32,777 nucleotides of DNA. It comes from Dethiobacter sp. (GTDB lineage: Bacteria; Bacillota; Dethiobacteria; Dethiobacterales; Dethiobacteraceae). A program made the translations under genes and the position numbers. A model generated the notes under the pieces. That model worked only from the letters and a program-made list of their open reading frames with translations, did not search any database and was not told the DNA's origin. This document shows positions 14,804 through 21,781 of the stretch, piece by piece (the first letter of the stretch is position 1; each line of letters opens with the position of its first letter). The DNA lies in contig JAGXTN010000094.1 of assembly GCA_018333455.1 (NCBI GenBank), positions 1 through 32,777 on the forward strand, given 5' to 3'.

Positions 14804-16864
14804 TTATTCTTTTTCTTTTTTCAAATCAAAAAGATTGCCAAAGACATCTCCGAAAGTAAGTCCAGTACCGGTATCCTGGGGCAGCTGCACTTCTTTTACA
14901 TGTTCTTTTTTAGGACGGGGCGTTGCTTCACGCATGCTCAGACTGACACGCTTCGCATCAGTATTGATCTCCAAAATTTTTACTTTCACCATCTGTCCTT
15001 GCTGCACAACCTCAGAGGCTTGTTTCACATGATGGTTAGCCAACTGGGAAATATGAACTAACCCTTCTACGCCGGGAGCCAACTCTACAAAGACTCCAAA
15101 ATCTACAACCCGGGTTACTTTCCCCTCAACAAGATCGCCCGCCTTAAACTGTCTGGCAATTTTAGTCCAGGGGTCAGGTTGCGCTTGTCGCAGAGACAAG
15201 CCAATCCGCTCCCTTTCAGGTATAACATCAATAACTTTAACATCGACTTCATCACCGACGCTCAATACTTCTCCGGGATTATCAACACGGCTCCAAGACA
15301 TTTCGGAAATATGGACTAAACCGTCTATTCCTCCCACATCTACAAATGCCCCAAAGTTAGTGAGACGCTTTACTGTCCCGCGAATCACTTGGCCCGGCTT
15401 CAAAGAGTTAAGGATTCTTTCTTTTAGTACGGTTGCTTCCTCTTCCAAAACATGTTTGCGGGACAAAATCAGTTTTTCCTTTTCGCGGCGCATTTCAATG
15501 ACCTTAAAGGAAACTTCTTCGTCAAGAAATACGCTGAAATCGGGAACAAAAGTAACATCTACCAAAGAGCCTGGCATAAATCCTTCGTAGCCACCGCCTA
15601 GATTCACCACCATACCGGCTTGAACAACTTCCTTCACACGGCCGGTAATGACAGTTCCGTTTTCAAAGGCTTGCTCCAATTCAGCCCACTTTTGCTGCCG
15701 TTCAATAGTTTTGCGAGAAAGAACAATCTTTCCTTCCTGTTCATCGACTGCTTTTACTGCCACTTCGATTTCCTGACCAATCCGGATAACAGAAGACAGT
15801 TCCTGGTCTGCGCCTAAGATCATTTCTTGACGTGGGAGAATCCCCTCGCTCTTGTAACCGATATCCACAAGCACCTCATCTTCAGACAGCTGAACGACGG
15901 TGCCTTTCACCACATCTCCTACAGAGAATTCCCAGACTGTCTGATCCATCGCACTTTCCTCCACTGACATCTGTTCCTGCCGGCTTTCTTCAGTTGCCTG
16001 CACTTCCTGGATTTCTTCACCATTTTTTTCATTTTCCATCTTTGCAATGACCTCCTTTATCGTCCAGTGGGGTGTTGAAGCACCTGCGGCAACACCTACT
16101 GTCCTTACATCTTGCAACTGACTCATGTCTAGTTCGGCTGCTCCCGTAATAGCGATTATCCTGACTCCGGCAGCTTTACAGATGTCTGCCAATTTCTTTG
16201 TATTGGCGCTGTTTTTACCGCCCACCACCACCATCACATCCACAACGCGCGCCAAAGAGCGGACACTTTCCTGCCGCAAAGCCGTCGCCTTACAAATAGT
16301 ATTATACTTTTCAACTACCGGAACTAGCGCTGTTAGTTTCTTAGCGACTTCATCAAAAGACAACTTGTCTTGCGTGGTTTGCGCTACCAAAGCCACCGGT
16401 TTATCCGGATCAAGGCTTCCCAGCATTACTAACTGGCTAGGATTAGCAAGCACATAAGGCCTCTCGTGTGCCCAGCCCATTATCCCTATGACTTCAGGGT
16501 GATGCCGGTCTCCCAGAATAACAATCTGTTTGTCTTCTTCAACAAGTCTTGCCACGAGAACTTGCAGGTTTCTAACAAAGGCACATGTAGCATCGATTAT
16601 TAGCAGCTTTCTTGCTTTCGCCTGTTCAAGAATTTCCGGACTGACACCGTGGGAACGGATAAGCATTGTGGCGTTGTCCGGCACTTCTGCCAGATCGTCA
16701 ACGAAGACCACGCCTTGGCTGCTCAGCTTTGTCAGCAAGCTCTCATTGTGAGCCAAAGCACCCAGACAGTAAACGGTGCCGCATTGAGTTGCCTGCTCTG
16801 CTAGCTCCACCGCTTTTGCCACACCACTGCAAAGGCCAACGTGTTCTGCCAGAATAATTTTCAG
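14804..16864 (-). CDS. ispH: IspH (HMBPP reductase) fused to ribosomal protein S1-like domains
   Basis: The N-terminal 280 residues are IspH, the [4Fe-4S] enzyme that reduces HMBPP to IPP and DMAPP. Cluster Cys ligands are at 12 (HVGLCSG), 94 (DATCAF) and 191 (NTICKAT); catalytic-pocket motifs RSHGVS, DRHHPEVIG and GGKNSANTKK are present. After an acidic linker (about 280-305) come four S1 RNA-binding repeats, the last two typical (NFGAFVDVGGIDGLVHISEM; DFGVFVELAPGVEGLVHISQ). Fusions of this kind are known in Clostridia. Start: residues 1-14, including Cys12, are encoded upstream of the first conventional in-frame start (GTG, 16822). The frame is closed by TAG just before CTG at 16864, and GAGGTGAG lies at normal spacing before that CTG, so CTG is my start (686 residues). 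A base error is the alternative. Confidence 0.93.
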   Translation of the reverse strand: MKIILAEHVGLCSGVAKAVELAEQATQCGTVYCLGALAHNESLLTKLSSQGVVFVDDLAEVPDNATMLIRSHGVSPEILEQAKARKLLIIDATCAFVRNLQVLVARLVEEDKQIVILGDRHHPEVIGIMGWAHERPYVLANPSQLVMLGSLDPDKPVALVAQTTQDKLSFDEVAKKLTALVPVVEKYNTICKATALRQESVRSLARVVDVMVVVGGKNSANTKKLADICKAAGVRIIAITGAAELDMSQLQDVRTVGVAAGASTPHWTIKEVIAKMENEKNGEEIQEVQATEESRQEQMSVEESAMDQTVWEFSVGDVVKGTVVQLSEDEVLVDIGYKSEGILPRQEMILGADQELSSVIRIGQEIEVAVKAVDEQEGKIVLSRKTIERQQKWAELEQAFENGTVITGRVKEVVQAGMVVNLGGGYEGFMPGSLVDVTFVPDFSVFLDEEVSFKVIEMRREKEKLILSRKHVLEEEATVLKERILNSLKPGQVIRGTVKRLTNFGAFVDVGGIDGLVHISEMSWSRVDNPGEVLSVGDEVDVKVIDVIPERERIGLSLRQAQPDPWTKIARQFKAGDLVEGKVTRVVDFGVFVELAPGVEGLVHISQLANHHVKQASEVVQQGQMVKVKILEINTDAKRVSLSMREATPRPKKEHVKEVQLPQDTGTGLTFGDVFGNLFDLKKEKE

Positions 16865-16875
16865 CTAACTCACCT
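16862..16875 (-). promoter_or_regulatory. Ribosome binding site and CTG start of ispH::rpsA
   Basis: On the minus strand the sequence is GAGGTGAGTTAGCTGAAAATT. The GAGGTG is about six bases before CTG. The in-frame codon before CTG is TAG, which excludes any upstream start. No ribosome site precedes the GTG at 16822. Confidence 0.7.
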
Positions 16876-16883
16876 CAACCATT

Positions 16884-17468
16884 TTATCCCTTCTTCCGTA
16901 ACCGGTCAATCTCCTGCATTATTTTACCAGCTACTTCTTCCAGCTGTTCTGCCTTATTTTTTAGACCGTAGTACTCCGGAAAAGAAATCGGTGCACCGAT
17001 ACGCACTCTAATCTGGCGTAAAATCTTAAATGAACCAATAATTGCAATGGGGATCACAGGCGCCTCACTTTTAATCGCAATCAGAGCTACACCGGAATGG
17101 GGCACTAACAATTCATCGGTGCGACTGCGTGTTCCCTCTGGGAAAATTCCCAGCACTTCACCGCTTTTTAAGATCTCCAGCGCTTTTCTGATCGCTCTGC
17201 GGTCTGCGCTGTTCCTTCTAACCGGAAAAGCATGGAGTAAAGGCATAACTATACTAAAAACAGGAATCTGAAACATTTCTTCTTTGGACATAAAATGGAC
17301 AATTCGTTTTGTCAGACACCCGACTAGGGGCGGATCCCACCAGGAAATGTGGTTTGAGCAGAGTATACAGCCCCCTTCCCTAGGCAGATGCTCCTGTCCC
17401 GCAATCTCCCAACGAAATAGGAACTTAAAAATCAAGGTAAAGATCTGACGCACAACCCAGTAAAACAC
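16884..17468 (-). CDS. plsC: 1-acyl-sn-glycerol-3-phosphate acyltransferase
   Basis: PlsC acylates lysophosphatidate to phosphatidate at the inner face of the membrane. The 194-residue protein has an N-terminal hydrophobic segment, the catalytic NHISWWD (HX4D, about 39-45), the glycerol-phosphate motif FPEGTRS (about 108-114) and the later VPIAIIG. It is short but typical for clostridial PlsC. The start is GTG at 17468, preceded by GGGGAG seven bases away and overlapping nothing. It follows cmk by 16 bases and precedes ispH::rpsA by 19 bases, an order common in Clostridia. It supplies the step after PlsY, which is encoded elsewhere in this window. Confidence 0.94.
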   Translation of the reverse strand: MFYWVVRQIFTLIFKFLFRWEIAGQEHLPREGGCILCSNHISWWDPPLVGCLTKRIVHFMSKEEMFQIPVFSIVMPLLHAFPVRRNSADRRAIRKALEILKSGEVLGIFPEGTRSRTDELLVPHSGVALIAIKSEAPVIPIAIIGSFKILRQIRVRIGAPISFPEYYGLKNKAEQLEEVAGKIMQEIDRLRKKG

Positions 17469-17484
17469 GCAACCACTCCCCGTT

Positions 17485-18153
17485 CTACTCTTCTCCTCGC
17501 ACCGCCCTTACAATGGCATCCACCACAGCATCAATTGTCATCAGTGTGGTGTCCAGATAAATAGCATCTTCAGCAGGCCGCAGCGGTGCCACTTCCCGTT
17601 CTGAATCTATTTTATCCCGAGCGGCGATCTCCTGCATCATCTGTTCCAGCTCAAACTCTTCCCCTTTCGCAGACAACTCTGCTAAGCGACGACGAGAACG
17701 CTCTGTCAATGAAGCATTCAGAAAGAATTTATACTCGGCAGACGGCATCACAATCGTGCCAATATCTCTCCCGTCCATTACCATGCCTCCGCGGCTGCCG
17801 ATTTGCCGCTGTTTATCCACCAAGATCTTGCGCACCTGCGGGCAACGGGCCACAAATGAAACATTACGATTCACAATCGGCAAACGGATGTCTTCCGTAA
17901 CATTCTCGCCGTCCATAAAAATGATGTTTTGGCCGATACTGTCACTTTTAATATCTAGCTCGACTATTTTTGTTAAGGCTTCCAGAGCCTCCGCGTCATG
18001 AATGTCAGTCCCTCTGCGCAGGCCTGCCAGCGTTATCGCTCGATACATTGCACCGGTATCCAGATAAGTTAAGCCAAGACGCGCTGCCACTGCACGAGCC
18101 ACCGTGCTCTTCCCGGCTCCGGCAGGTCCGTCGATGGCAATGCTTAGTTTCAT
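17485..18153 (-). CDS. cmk: Cytidylate kinase
   Basis: Cmk phosphorylates CMP and dCMP to the diphosphates in the cytoplasm. The 222-residue protein begins with the P-loop IAIDGPAGAGKSTVA (5-19), followed by LTYLDTGAMYRAIT (about 28-41), the CMP-binding region GGMVMDGRDIGTIVMP (about 124-139) and a lid region of basic residues RSRRRLAELSAKGE. The length is normal. The start is ATG at 18153. The neighbours aroH upstream and plsC and the S1 fusion downstream form one dense run; cmk next to an S1 gene is one of the most conserved bacterial gene pairs. Confidence 0.97.
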   Translation of the reverse strand: MKLSIAIDGPAGAGKSTVARAVAARLGLTYLDTGAMYRAITLAGLRRGTDIHDAEALEALTKIVELDIKSDSIGQNIIFMDGENVTEDIRLPIVNRNVSFVARCPQVRKILVDKQRQIGSRGGMVMDGRDIGTIVMPSAEYKFFLNASLTERSRRRLAELSAKGEEFELEQMMQEIAARDKIDSEREVAPLRPAEDAIYLDTTLMTIDAVVDAIVRAVRGEE

Positions 18154-18183
18154 CTGCCAGCCCCCTCCACAAAACTTAATAGC

Positions 18184-18210
18184 AACGACAACACCCTAGG
18201 TGTTGTCGTT
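18184..18210. repeat. Perfect 12-bp palindrome around the aroH stop codon
   Basis: AACGACAACACC and its exact reverse complement flank three bases, which are the TAG stop codon of aroH on the minus strand. No T tract follows directly (GCTATTAAG), so it is not a standard terminator. It could stabilise an mRNA end, attenuate cmk or bind a protein. Confidence 0.85.
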
Positions 18211-18576
18211 AACGAGATCAACCCTAAGCGAGCGGGCTTCCCTCAAATAGATATGTTTAATCTCATTTTGTCTCAAATCTGTGTTAACCAGCACTAAAAC
18301 GCGAATACAAAAAGCCAGTGCTTCGGGCACGTCAACTTCCACGGCTCCTAGCAGTGGCACATCATTCCAACCCAATTCTCTTGCGGCCGCCGCAGGAAAA
18401 GCAGCGTTCAAATCCGGAGTAAGAGTGAAAAAAATACTGGCAATGGCTTCTTTCCTTAAATTATTTTCCTCTGCCATCTTGGTGAGCAGTTCTGTTGTAG
18501 CCTGAATAATTTCTGATTTGCTATTTTCTGAGACATTAATAGCCCCTCGGATCCCCCTGACCACACTACCACCCAC
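18196..18576 (-). CDS. aroH: Chorismate mutase, AroH type
   Basis: AroH converts chorismate to prephenate for phenylalanine and tyrosine synthesis. The 126-residue protein has RGIRGAINV at its start, including the Arg that corresponds to Arg7 of the B. subtilis enzyme. It has VEVDVPEALAFCIRVLV near residues 76-92, carrying the active-site Glu and Arg, and a conserved end IKHIYLREARSLRVDL. I chose GTG at 18576 since GGGAGG lies eight bases before it; a GTG four codons later (18564) would match the usual MVRGIRGAI start but has no ribosome site. The stop codon is the loop of a palindrome. A sigma-A-type promoter lies upstream at 18629-18657. Confidence 0.93.
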   Translation of the reverse strand: MGGSVVRGIRGAINVSENSKSEIIQATTELLTKMAEENNLRKEAIASIFFTLTPDLNAAFPAAAARELGWNDVPLLGAVEVDVPEALAFCIRVLVLVNTDLRQNEIKHIYLREARSLRVDLVNDNT

Positions 18577-18628
18577 GCAAACGTCCTCCCACAAACTGCC
18601 GCTTTTGCATCTTATCGCTTTAAGCTAA

Positions 18629-18657
18629 ATAATAGCTGAAAATCTGCTTTTTAGCAA
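18629..18657 (-). promoter_or_regulatory. Candidate sigma-A-type promoter of aroH-cmk-plsC-ispH::rpsA-fni
   Basis: On the minus strand TTGCTA (18652-18657) is followed after 17 bases by TATTAT (18629-18634). It is directly after the stop of the preceding gene and about 53 bases before the aroH start. The -35 matches at four of six positions, the -10 at five of six. Confidence 0.6.
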
Positions 18658-18663
18658 GCTTTT

Positions 18664-19167
18664 TCAGCGTCTCTCCCCTACAACAACCCAGCTGATTGTC
18701 TCCGGTCGCCCAAAATATGTTACTGTTTTCCCTCGCGCAGGAGAAATCACTCCCGCAGAAACTTCTGTTACCTTTATCTCCACAATTTGGCTGATGTCTG
18801 TCCCGTACACTTCCAAATCATCTCCATCCTGAACTTCAAGCATCACCGAACCGCTTTGAGAAAACACGGCGGCCGTTTTACCGTTTACCCGAACCTGTAA
18901 ACCTGAAGCATCTCCGGCGACTACTTGTAATGTTAGCTGATGGGGTTTGCCATTGAGCTGCGAGTGAATTGCCGGCAACCGGCTCGGTGCTGCCGGAGTA
19001 TACGCTTTCCCTTCAAGGCGCTCCACCAAACTAAATATCTGTCTAAAAACCGGCTGAGTTAATAGTGCTTGACTCACCAACAACACTACAAGCATTGCCC
19101 CCACCGTAACCAGCAAAACGCGCTCAAAACGACTTGTCCGTTCTTTGAACCATTGCTCAAAATTCAT
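18664..19167 (-). CDS. Hypothetical membrane-anchored protein
   Basis: I do not recognise a family. The 167-residue protein has a short charged N-terminus (NFEQWFKERTSRFER), one membrane segment (about 17-38) and then an extracytoplasmic part. That part has alternating hydrophobic/polar strands (HQLTLQVVAGDASGLQVRV, SGSVMLEVQDGDDLEVYG, IVEIKVTEVSAG), suggesting a small beta-sandwich. ATG at 19167 has a G-rich stretch upstream. It sits 47 bases after the flavoprotein gene and ends just before the aroH promoter. The topology suggests a cell-surface or periplasm-facing role, but no function can be assigned. Confidence 0.75.
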   Translation of the reverse strand: MNFEQWFKERTSRFERVLLVTVGAMLVVLLVSQALLTQPVFRQIFSLVERLEGKAYTPAAPSRLPAIHSQLNGKPHQLTLQVVAGDASGLQVRVNGKTAAVFSQSGSVMLEVQDGDDLEVYGTDISQIVEIKVTEVSAGVISPARGKTVTYFGRPETISWVVVGERR

Positions 19168-19214
19168 CGGCTCGCCCCCCCCTTTACAGAAGAGTATGCC
19201 AGAGCCTAGTAATT

Positions 19215-20468
19215 TTATTCCTTTCCGGCAGCAGAGCTTCCGGCTAAAAATCCGGTGGAAAAAGCGGCTTGCAGATTGTAGCCGCCGGTATTGCCGTCCA
19301 CATCCAGCAACTCCCCGGCAAAATAAAGTTCTTTGATCAGTTTTGATCCCATGGTGGCCGGATTTATTTCTTTAACAGACACACCGCCGGCAGTCACAAT
19401 CGCCTCCCTGAGCGGACGTTTTCCCGTTACAGTCATCGGCAGGCAGGTTAACACCTCTAGCAGTGCCGTGCGCTGAGCTTTGCTGACCTGGTGAACAGGC
19501 AACTCAGGCGGTATTCCAGCCAGTACTATTACCGGAACAATCAACCTCTGCGGGAGCAAGTCAACCAAACTGTTCTTAAACTGTTTACGCGCATACTTTT
19601 CAAAATCCCGCAGCAAACGCGCATCTAGCTGCTCCGGCTTAAGTGCCGGCTTCAGATTTATTAAAATATGCGGCTGCTGCTTTTGCTCCAAAGCGCGCAC
19701 CACCACGCGGCTCAGCGTAAGAATGATCGGTCCGCTCAGGCCGTAATGGGTAAAGAGCATTTCTCCAAACTCTTCCGCAATGAGCCTGCCGTTTACCTTA
19801 ACACGCGCAGTCACATTTTTTAAGGACAAACCTACCAATTCTCTGCCCCACGCTTCCGCCGTTTCTAACGGCACTAAAGCGGAGTGCGGCGCAATAATGG
19901 TATGACCCAGCTTTTTTGCCAGCAGATAGCCGTCACCACTCGAACCGGTCGCCGGATATGACGCCCCGCCGGTAGCCAGCACCACCGCATCGGCCGGAAA
20001 ATGTTCATCGCCGCAGCTTACGCCGGAGACTCGGTTTCCGTTTGTCAAAATAGCAGTAACTCGCCGACCAAACAGTACCCGCACTTTTTGCTGACTCAAA
20101 AAACAGTGCATGGCATCCACCAAGTCAGCCGCCCTTTGCGACTGGGGGAACACCCTGCCTCCTCTTTCTACCACGGTAGAGACACCTTGTTGCAAAAAGA
20201 AGTGCCGCAGATCCTCATTGTTAAAACGATAAAAAGCAGTGTATAAAAATGAACCATTACCAGGAAACTGCTGAATAAAGTCGCCTATATCGGCGGCGTT
20301 AGTCACGTTGCCACGGCCCTTGCCTGTAATGGCCAATTTTTTCCCCAAACGTTCATTGCGTTCCAACAAAATTACCGAAGCACCCGAGGCAGCCGCCTGT
20401 CCGGCGGCCATCATTCCGGCAGGACCACCGCCAATCACAATTACCCGCAGAATAAATCCCCCTTTCAT
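19215..20468 (-). CDS. NAD(P)/FAD-dependent oxidoreductase, HI0933/BaiN family
   Basis: This is a flavoprotein of the aminoacetone-oxidase/BaiN-like family; the substrate is unknown. The FAD-binding fold starts RVIVIGGGPAGMMAAGQAAA, followed by LLERNERLGKKLAITGKGRGN, the family's hallmark. Later blocks are ATGGASYPATGSSGDGY and, near the C-terminus, AGELLDVDGNTGGYNLQAAF. The length, about 415 residues, is normal. Start is unclear: ATG at 20468 gives a seven-residue extension (MKGGFIL), but a GGGGGA inside that extension is ideally placed for CTG at 20450, which would give the usual LRVIVIGGG start. A TTG at 20507 is less likely. It follows an unknown gene with almost no gap. Confidence 0.93.
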   Translation of the reverse strand: MKGGFILRVIVIGGGPAGMMAAGQAAASGASVILLERNERLGKKLAITGKGRGNVTNAADIGDFIQQFPGNGSFLYTAFYRFNNEDLRHFFLQQGVSTVVERGGRVFPQSQRAADLVDAMHCFLSQQKVRVLFGRRVTAILTNGNRVSGVSCGDEHFPADAVVLATGGASYPATGSSGDGYLLAKKLGHTIIAPHSALVPLETAEAWGRELVGLSLKNVTARVKVNGRLIAEEFGEMLFTHYGLSGPIILTLSRVVVRALEQKQQPHILINLKPALKPEQLDARLLRDFEKYARKQFKNSLVDLLPQRLIVPVIVLAGIPPELPVHQVSKAQRTALLEVLTCLPMTVTGKRPLREAIVTAGGVSVKEINPATMGSKLIKELYFAGELLDVDGNTGGYNLQAAFSTGFLAGSSAAGKE

Positions 20469-20503
20469 TCCATCCACAATAAAGAAGCGGCTTGCGCCGC
20501 CGG

Positions 20504-21001
20504 TCAATCTAGGTATTTTCTTGCCTTAAGCATTACCTGTGTTTTCGCTTGATCATGGACTTCAAAGAATACTTGCTCCATATCCTGCATCGACAAGGAA
20601 ATTTGCGTAGGCTCCATAATTTTTAGTCGGCGGAATTCTTCCCTAACAGCAAAACGCACAAGATAACAAAGGGAATCCGCCCAAACTTCCAACTCTAGGG
20701 GGGCATAAGCTACTTCAGCGCCGATGTCGTCATCGAAAACAAAATAAATTTCGCCCATTTCTAGATCCTCTATCAGGATGCCCTGCACAGGGACATTGCG
20801 CCACAACGCAGCCTGCTGCTGTCGCAATTCTGTGGCAGCTTCCTCCGTACTTTTTTTGCCAAAGAAAAAACGGGAAGGCCGTGCTCTCCCTTGATAGTCA
20901 AAACGGATTTTAGCACGTATTTTATGAACGGCAGATTCCCTTTCCTCAGCTCGTCTACATTCTTCCAGGTTGATTTGTTTTTCAAATCCTGGTTTTAGCA
21001 C
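20504..21001 (-). CDS. Hypothetical protein
   Basis: I do not recognise a family. The 165-residue, mostly soluble and charged protein begins with a Glu/Arg-rich part (LEECRRAEERESAVHKIRAK). It then has a basic RPSRFFFGKKS segment and a beta-rich middle with IYFVFDDDIGAEVAYAPLEL. There is no membrane segment or signal peptide. The start is GTG at 21001 with GGAGGGAG upstream at good spacing. It ends directly before the flavoprotein gene and is likely co-transcribed with it. Upstream is a 165-bp noncoding stretch with a strong palindrome, so this gene probably heads the transcript. Confidence 0.75.
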   Translation of the reverse strand: MLKPGFEKQINLEECRRAEERESAVHKIRAKIRFDYQGRARPSRFFFGKKSTEEAATELRQQQAALWRNVPVQGILIEDLEMGEIYFVFDDDIGAEVAYAPLELEVWADSLCYLVRFAVREEFRRLKIMEPTQISLSMQDMEQVFFEVHDQAKTQVMLKARKYLD

Positions 21002-21166
21002 TTTTTTCTCCCTCCAGTAAAAACGAATCAGCGCTTTTATTATTGTGCAGGAAATTTGCTAACTTCCTGCACAATAGAGGGGATGTAGGGGATTCCCCTC
21101 CCCGCTCCTGTTTTTCCCGATTTATTTAAAAATAATTCGCGCCCTAGGGAGAAATTCCTGCATTGT
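21002..21166 (-). promoter_or_regulatory. Noncoding stretch with hairpins after cobC
   Basis: It contains a 13-bp perfect inverted repeat (21041-21053 with 21064-21076, TATTGTGCAGGAA) and a G/C-run region (near 21078-21108) that can fold on itself. A second TGCAGGAA copy lies close to the cobC stop (near 21146-21155). No T tract follows the hairpin, so it is not a simple terminator. It separates the cobalamin cluster from the next transcript. Confidence 0.6.
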
Positions 21167-21781
21167 TCAGCAATCTTCTCTTCCTAGATGGCAAGTATCA
21201 TTTAAGCGTACAAGCCGCCAGTGCTCAGACATGTACTCCAATACCGTGACCGAACCTGTGTCTATCTGAATACGGGCTGCCGTAGCCGGTGCCATACCCA
21301 TCAACATGGCGACCGCCACACGAATGACACCGCCATGCGTAACAAGTATGGCCGTTTCGCTAGCAGCCGTATCTGCCATGATAATTTTTAGAGCATTTTG
21401 CACCCTGTGGGCTAGGCTTGCTCCCGCTTCACCGCCCGGGGGGCAGGTATTAACCGGATCTGCGCACCATTTCTCAAATAAAGCCTGCATTTCGCAGTCC
21501 ATATCAGCGTAACGCAGTCCTTCCCAGTGCCCAAAGGACATTTCCCTGAGCTCTGTCAAAACGGTGGGAACCAGACCAAAACGACTGGCCAGCGGCGCAG
21601 AAAACGTCTGAGCGCGCTTTAAAGATGAAGTAAAGATTTTATCAGGCTTATCTGGCAAGCAGGCAGCCAGGCAATCTGCCTGTCGCCTTCCTTTAGCGTT
21701 TAGTTCCACATCGCTGCTTCCCTGCAGTCTGAAATCACGGTTCCAGTCGGTTTCCCCATGGCGTATCCAAATTAACTTCAT
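21167..21781 (-). CDS. cobC: Histidine phosphatase family protein, probable alpha-ribazole phosphatase
   Basis: By context this enzyme removes phosphate from alpha-ribazole 5'-phosphate (or adenosylcobalamin 5'-phosphate) in lower-ligand assembly. The 204-residue protein has the catalytic IRHGETDWN (6-14) with the phosphohistidine, LREMSFGHWEGL (about 78-89) with the proton donor Glu, and VTHGGVIRV (about 150-158) with the second His. The family covers many phosphatases, so the CobC call depends on its position as the last gene of the cobalamin run, overlapping cobD by four bases. Confidence 0.85.
   Translation of the reverse strand: MKLIWIRHGETDWNRDFRLQGSSDVELNAKGRRQADCLAACLPDKPDKIFTSSLKRAQTFSAPLASRFGLVPTVLTELREMSFGHWEGLRYADMDCEMQALFEKWCADPVNTCPPGGEAGASLAHRVQNALKIIMADTAASETAILVTHGGVIRVAVAMLMGMAPATAARIQIDTGSVTVLEYMSEHWRLVRLNDTCHLGREDC

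Noticed and set aside
16820-16822. GTG as the start of ispH::rpsA
   Set aside because: It lacks a ribosome site and would delete the conserved N-terminus and Cys12.
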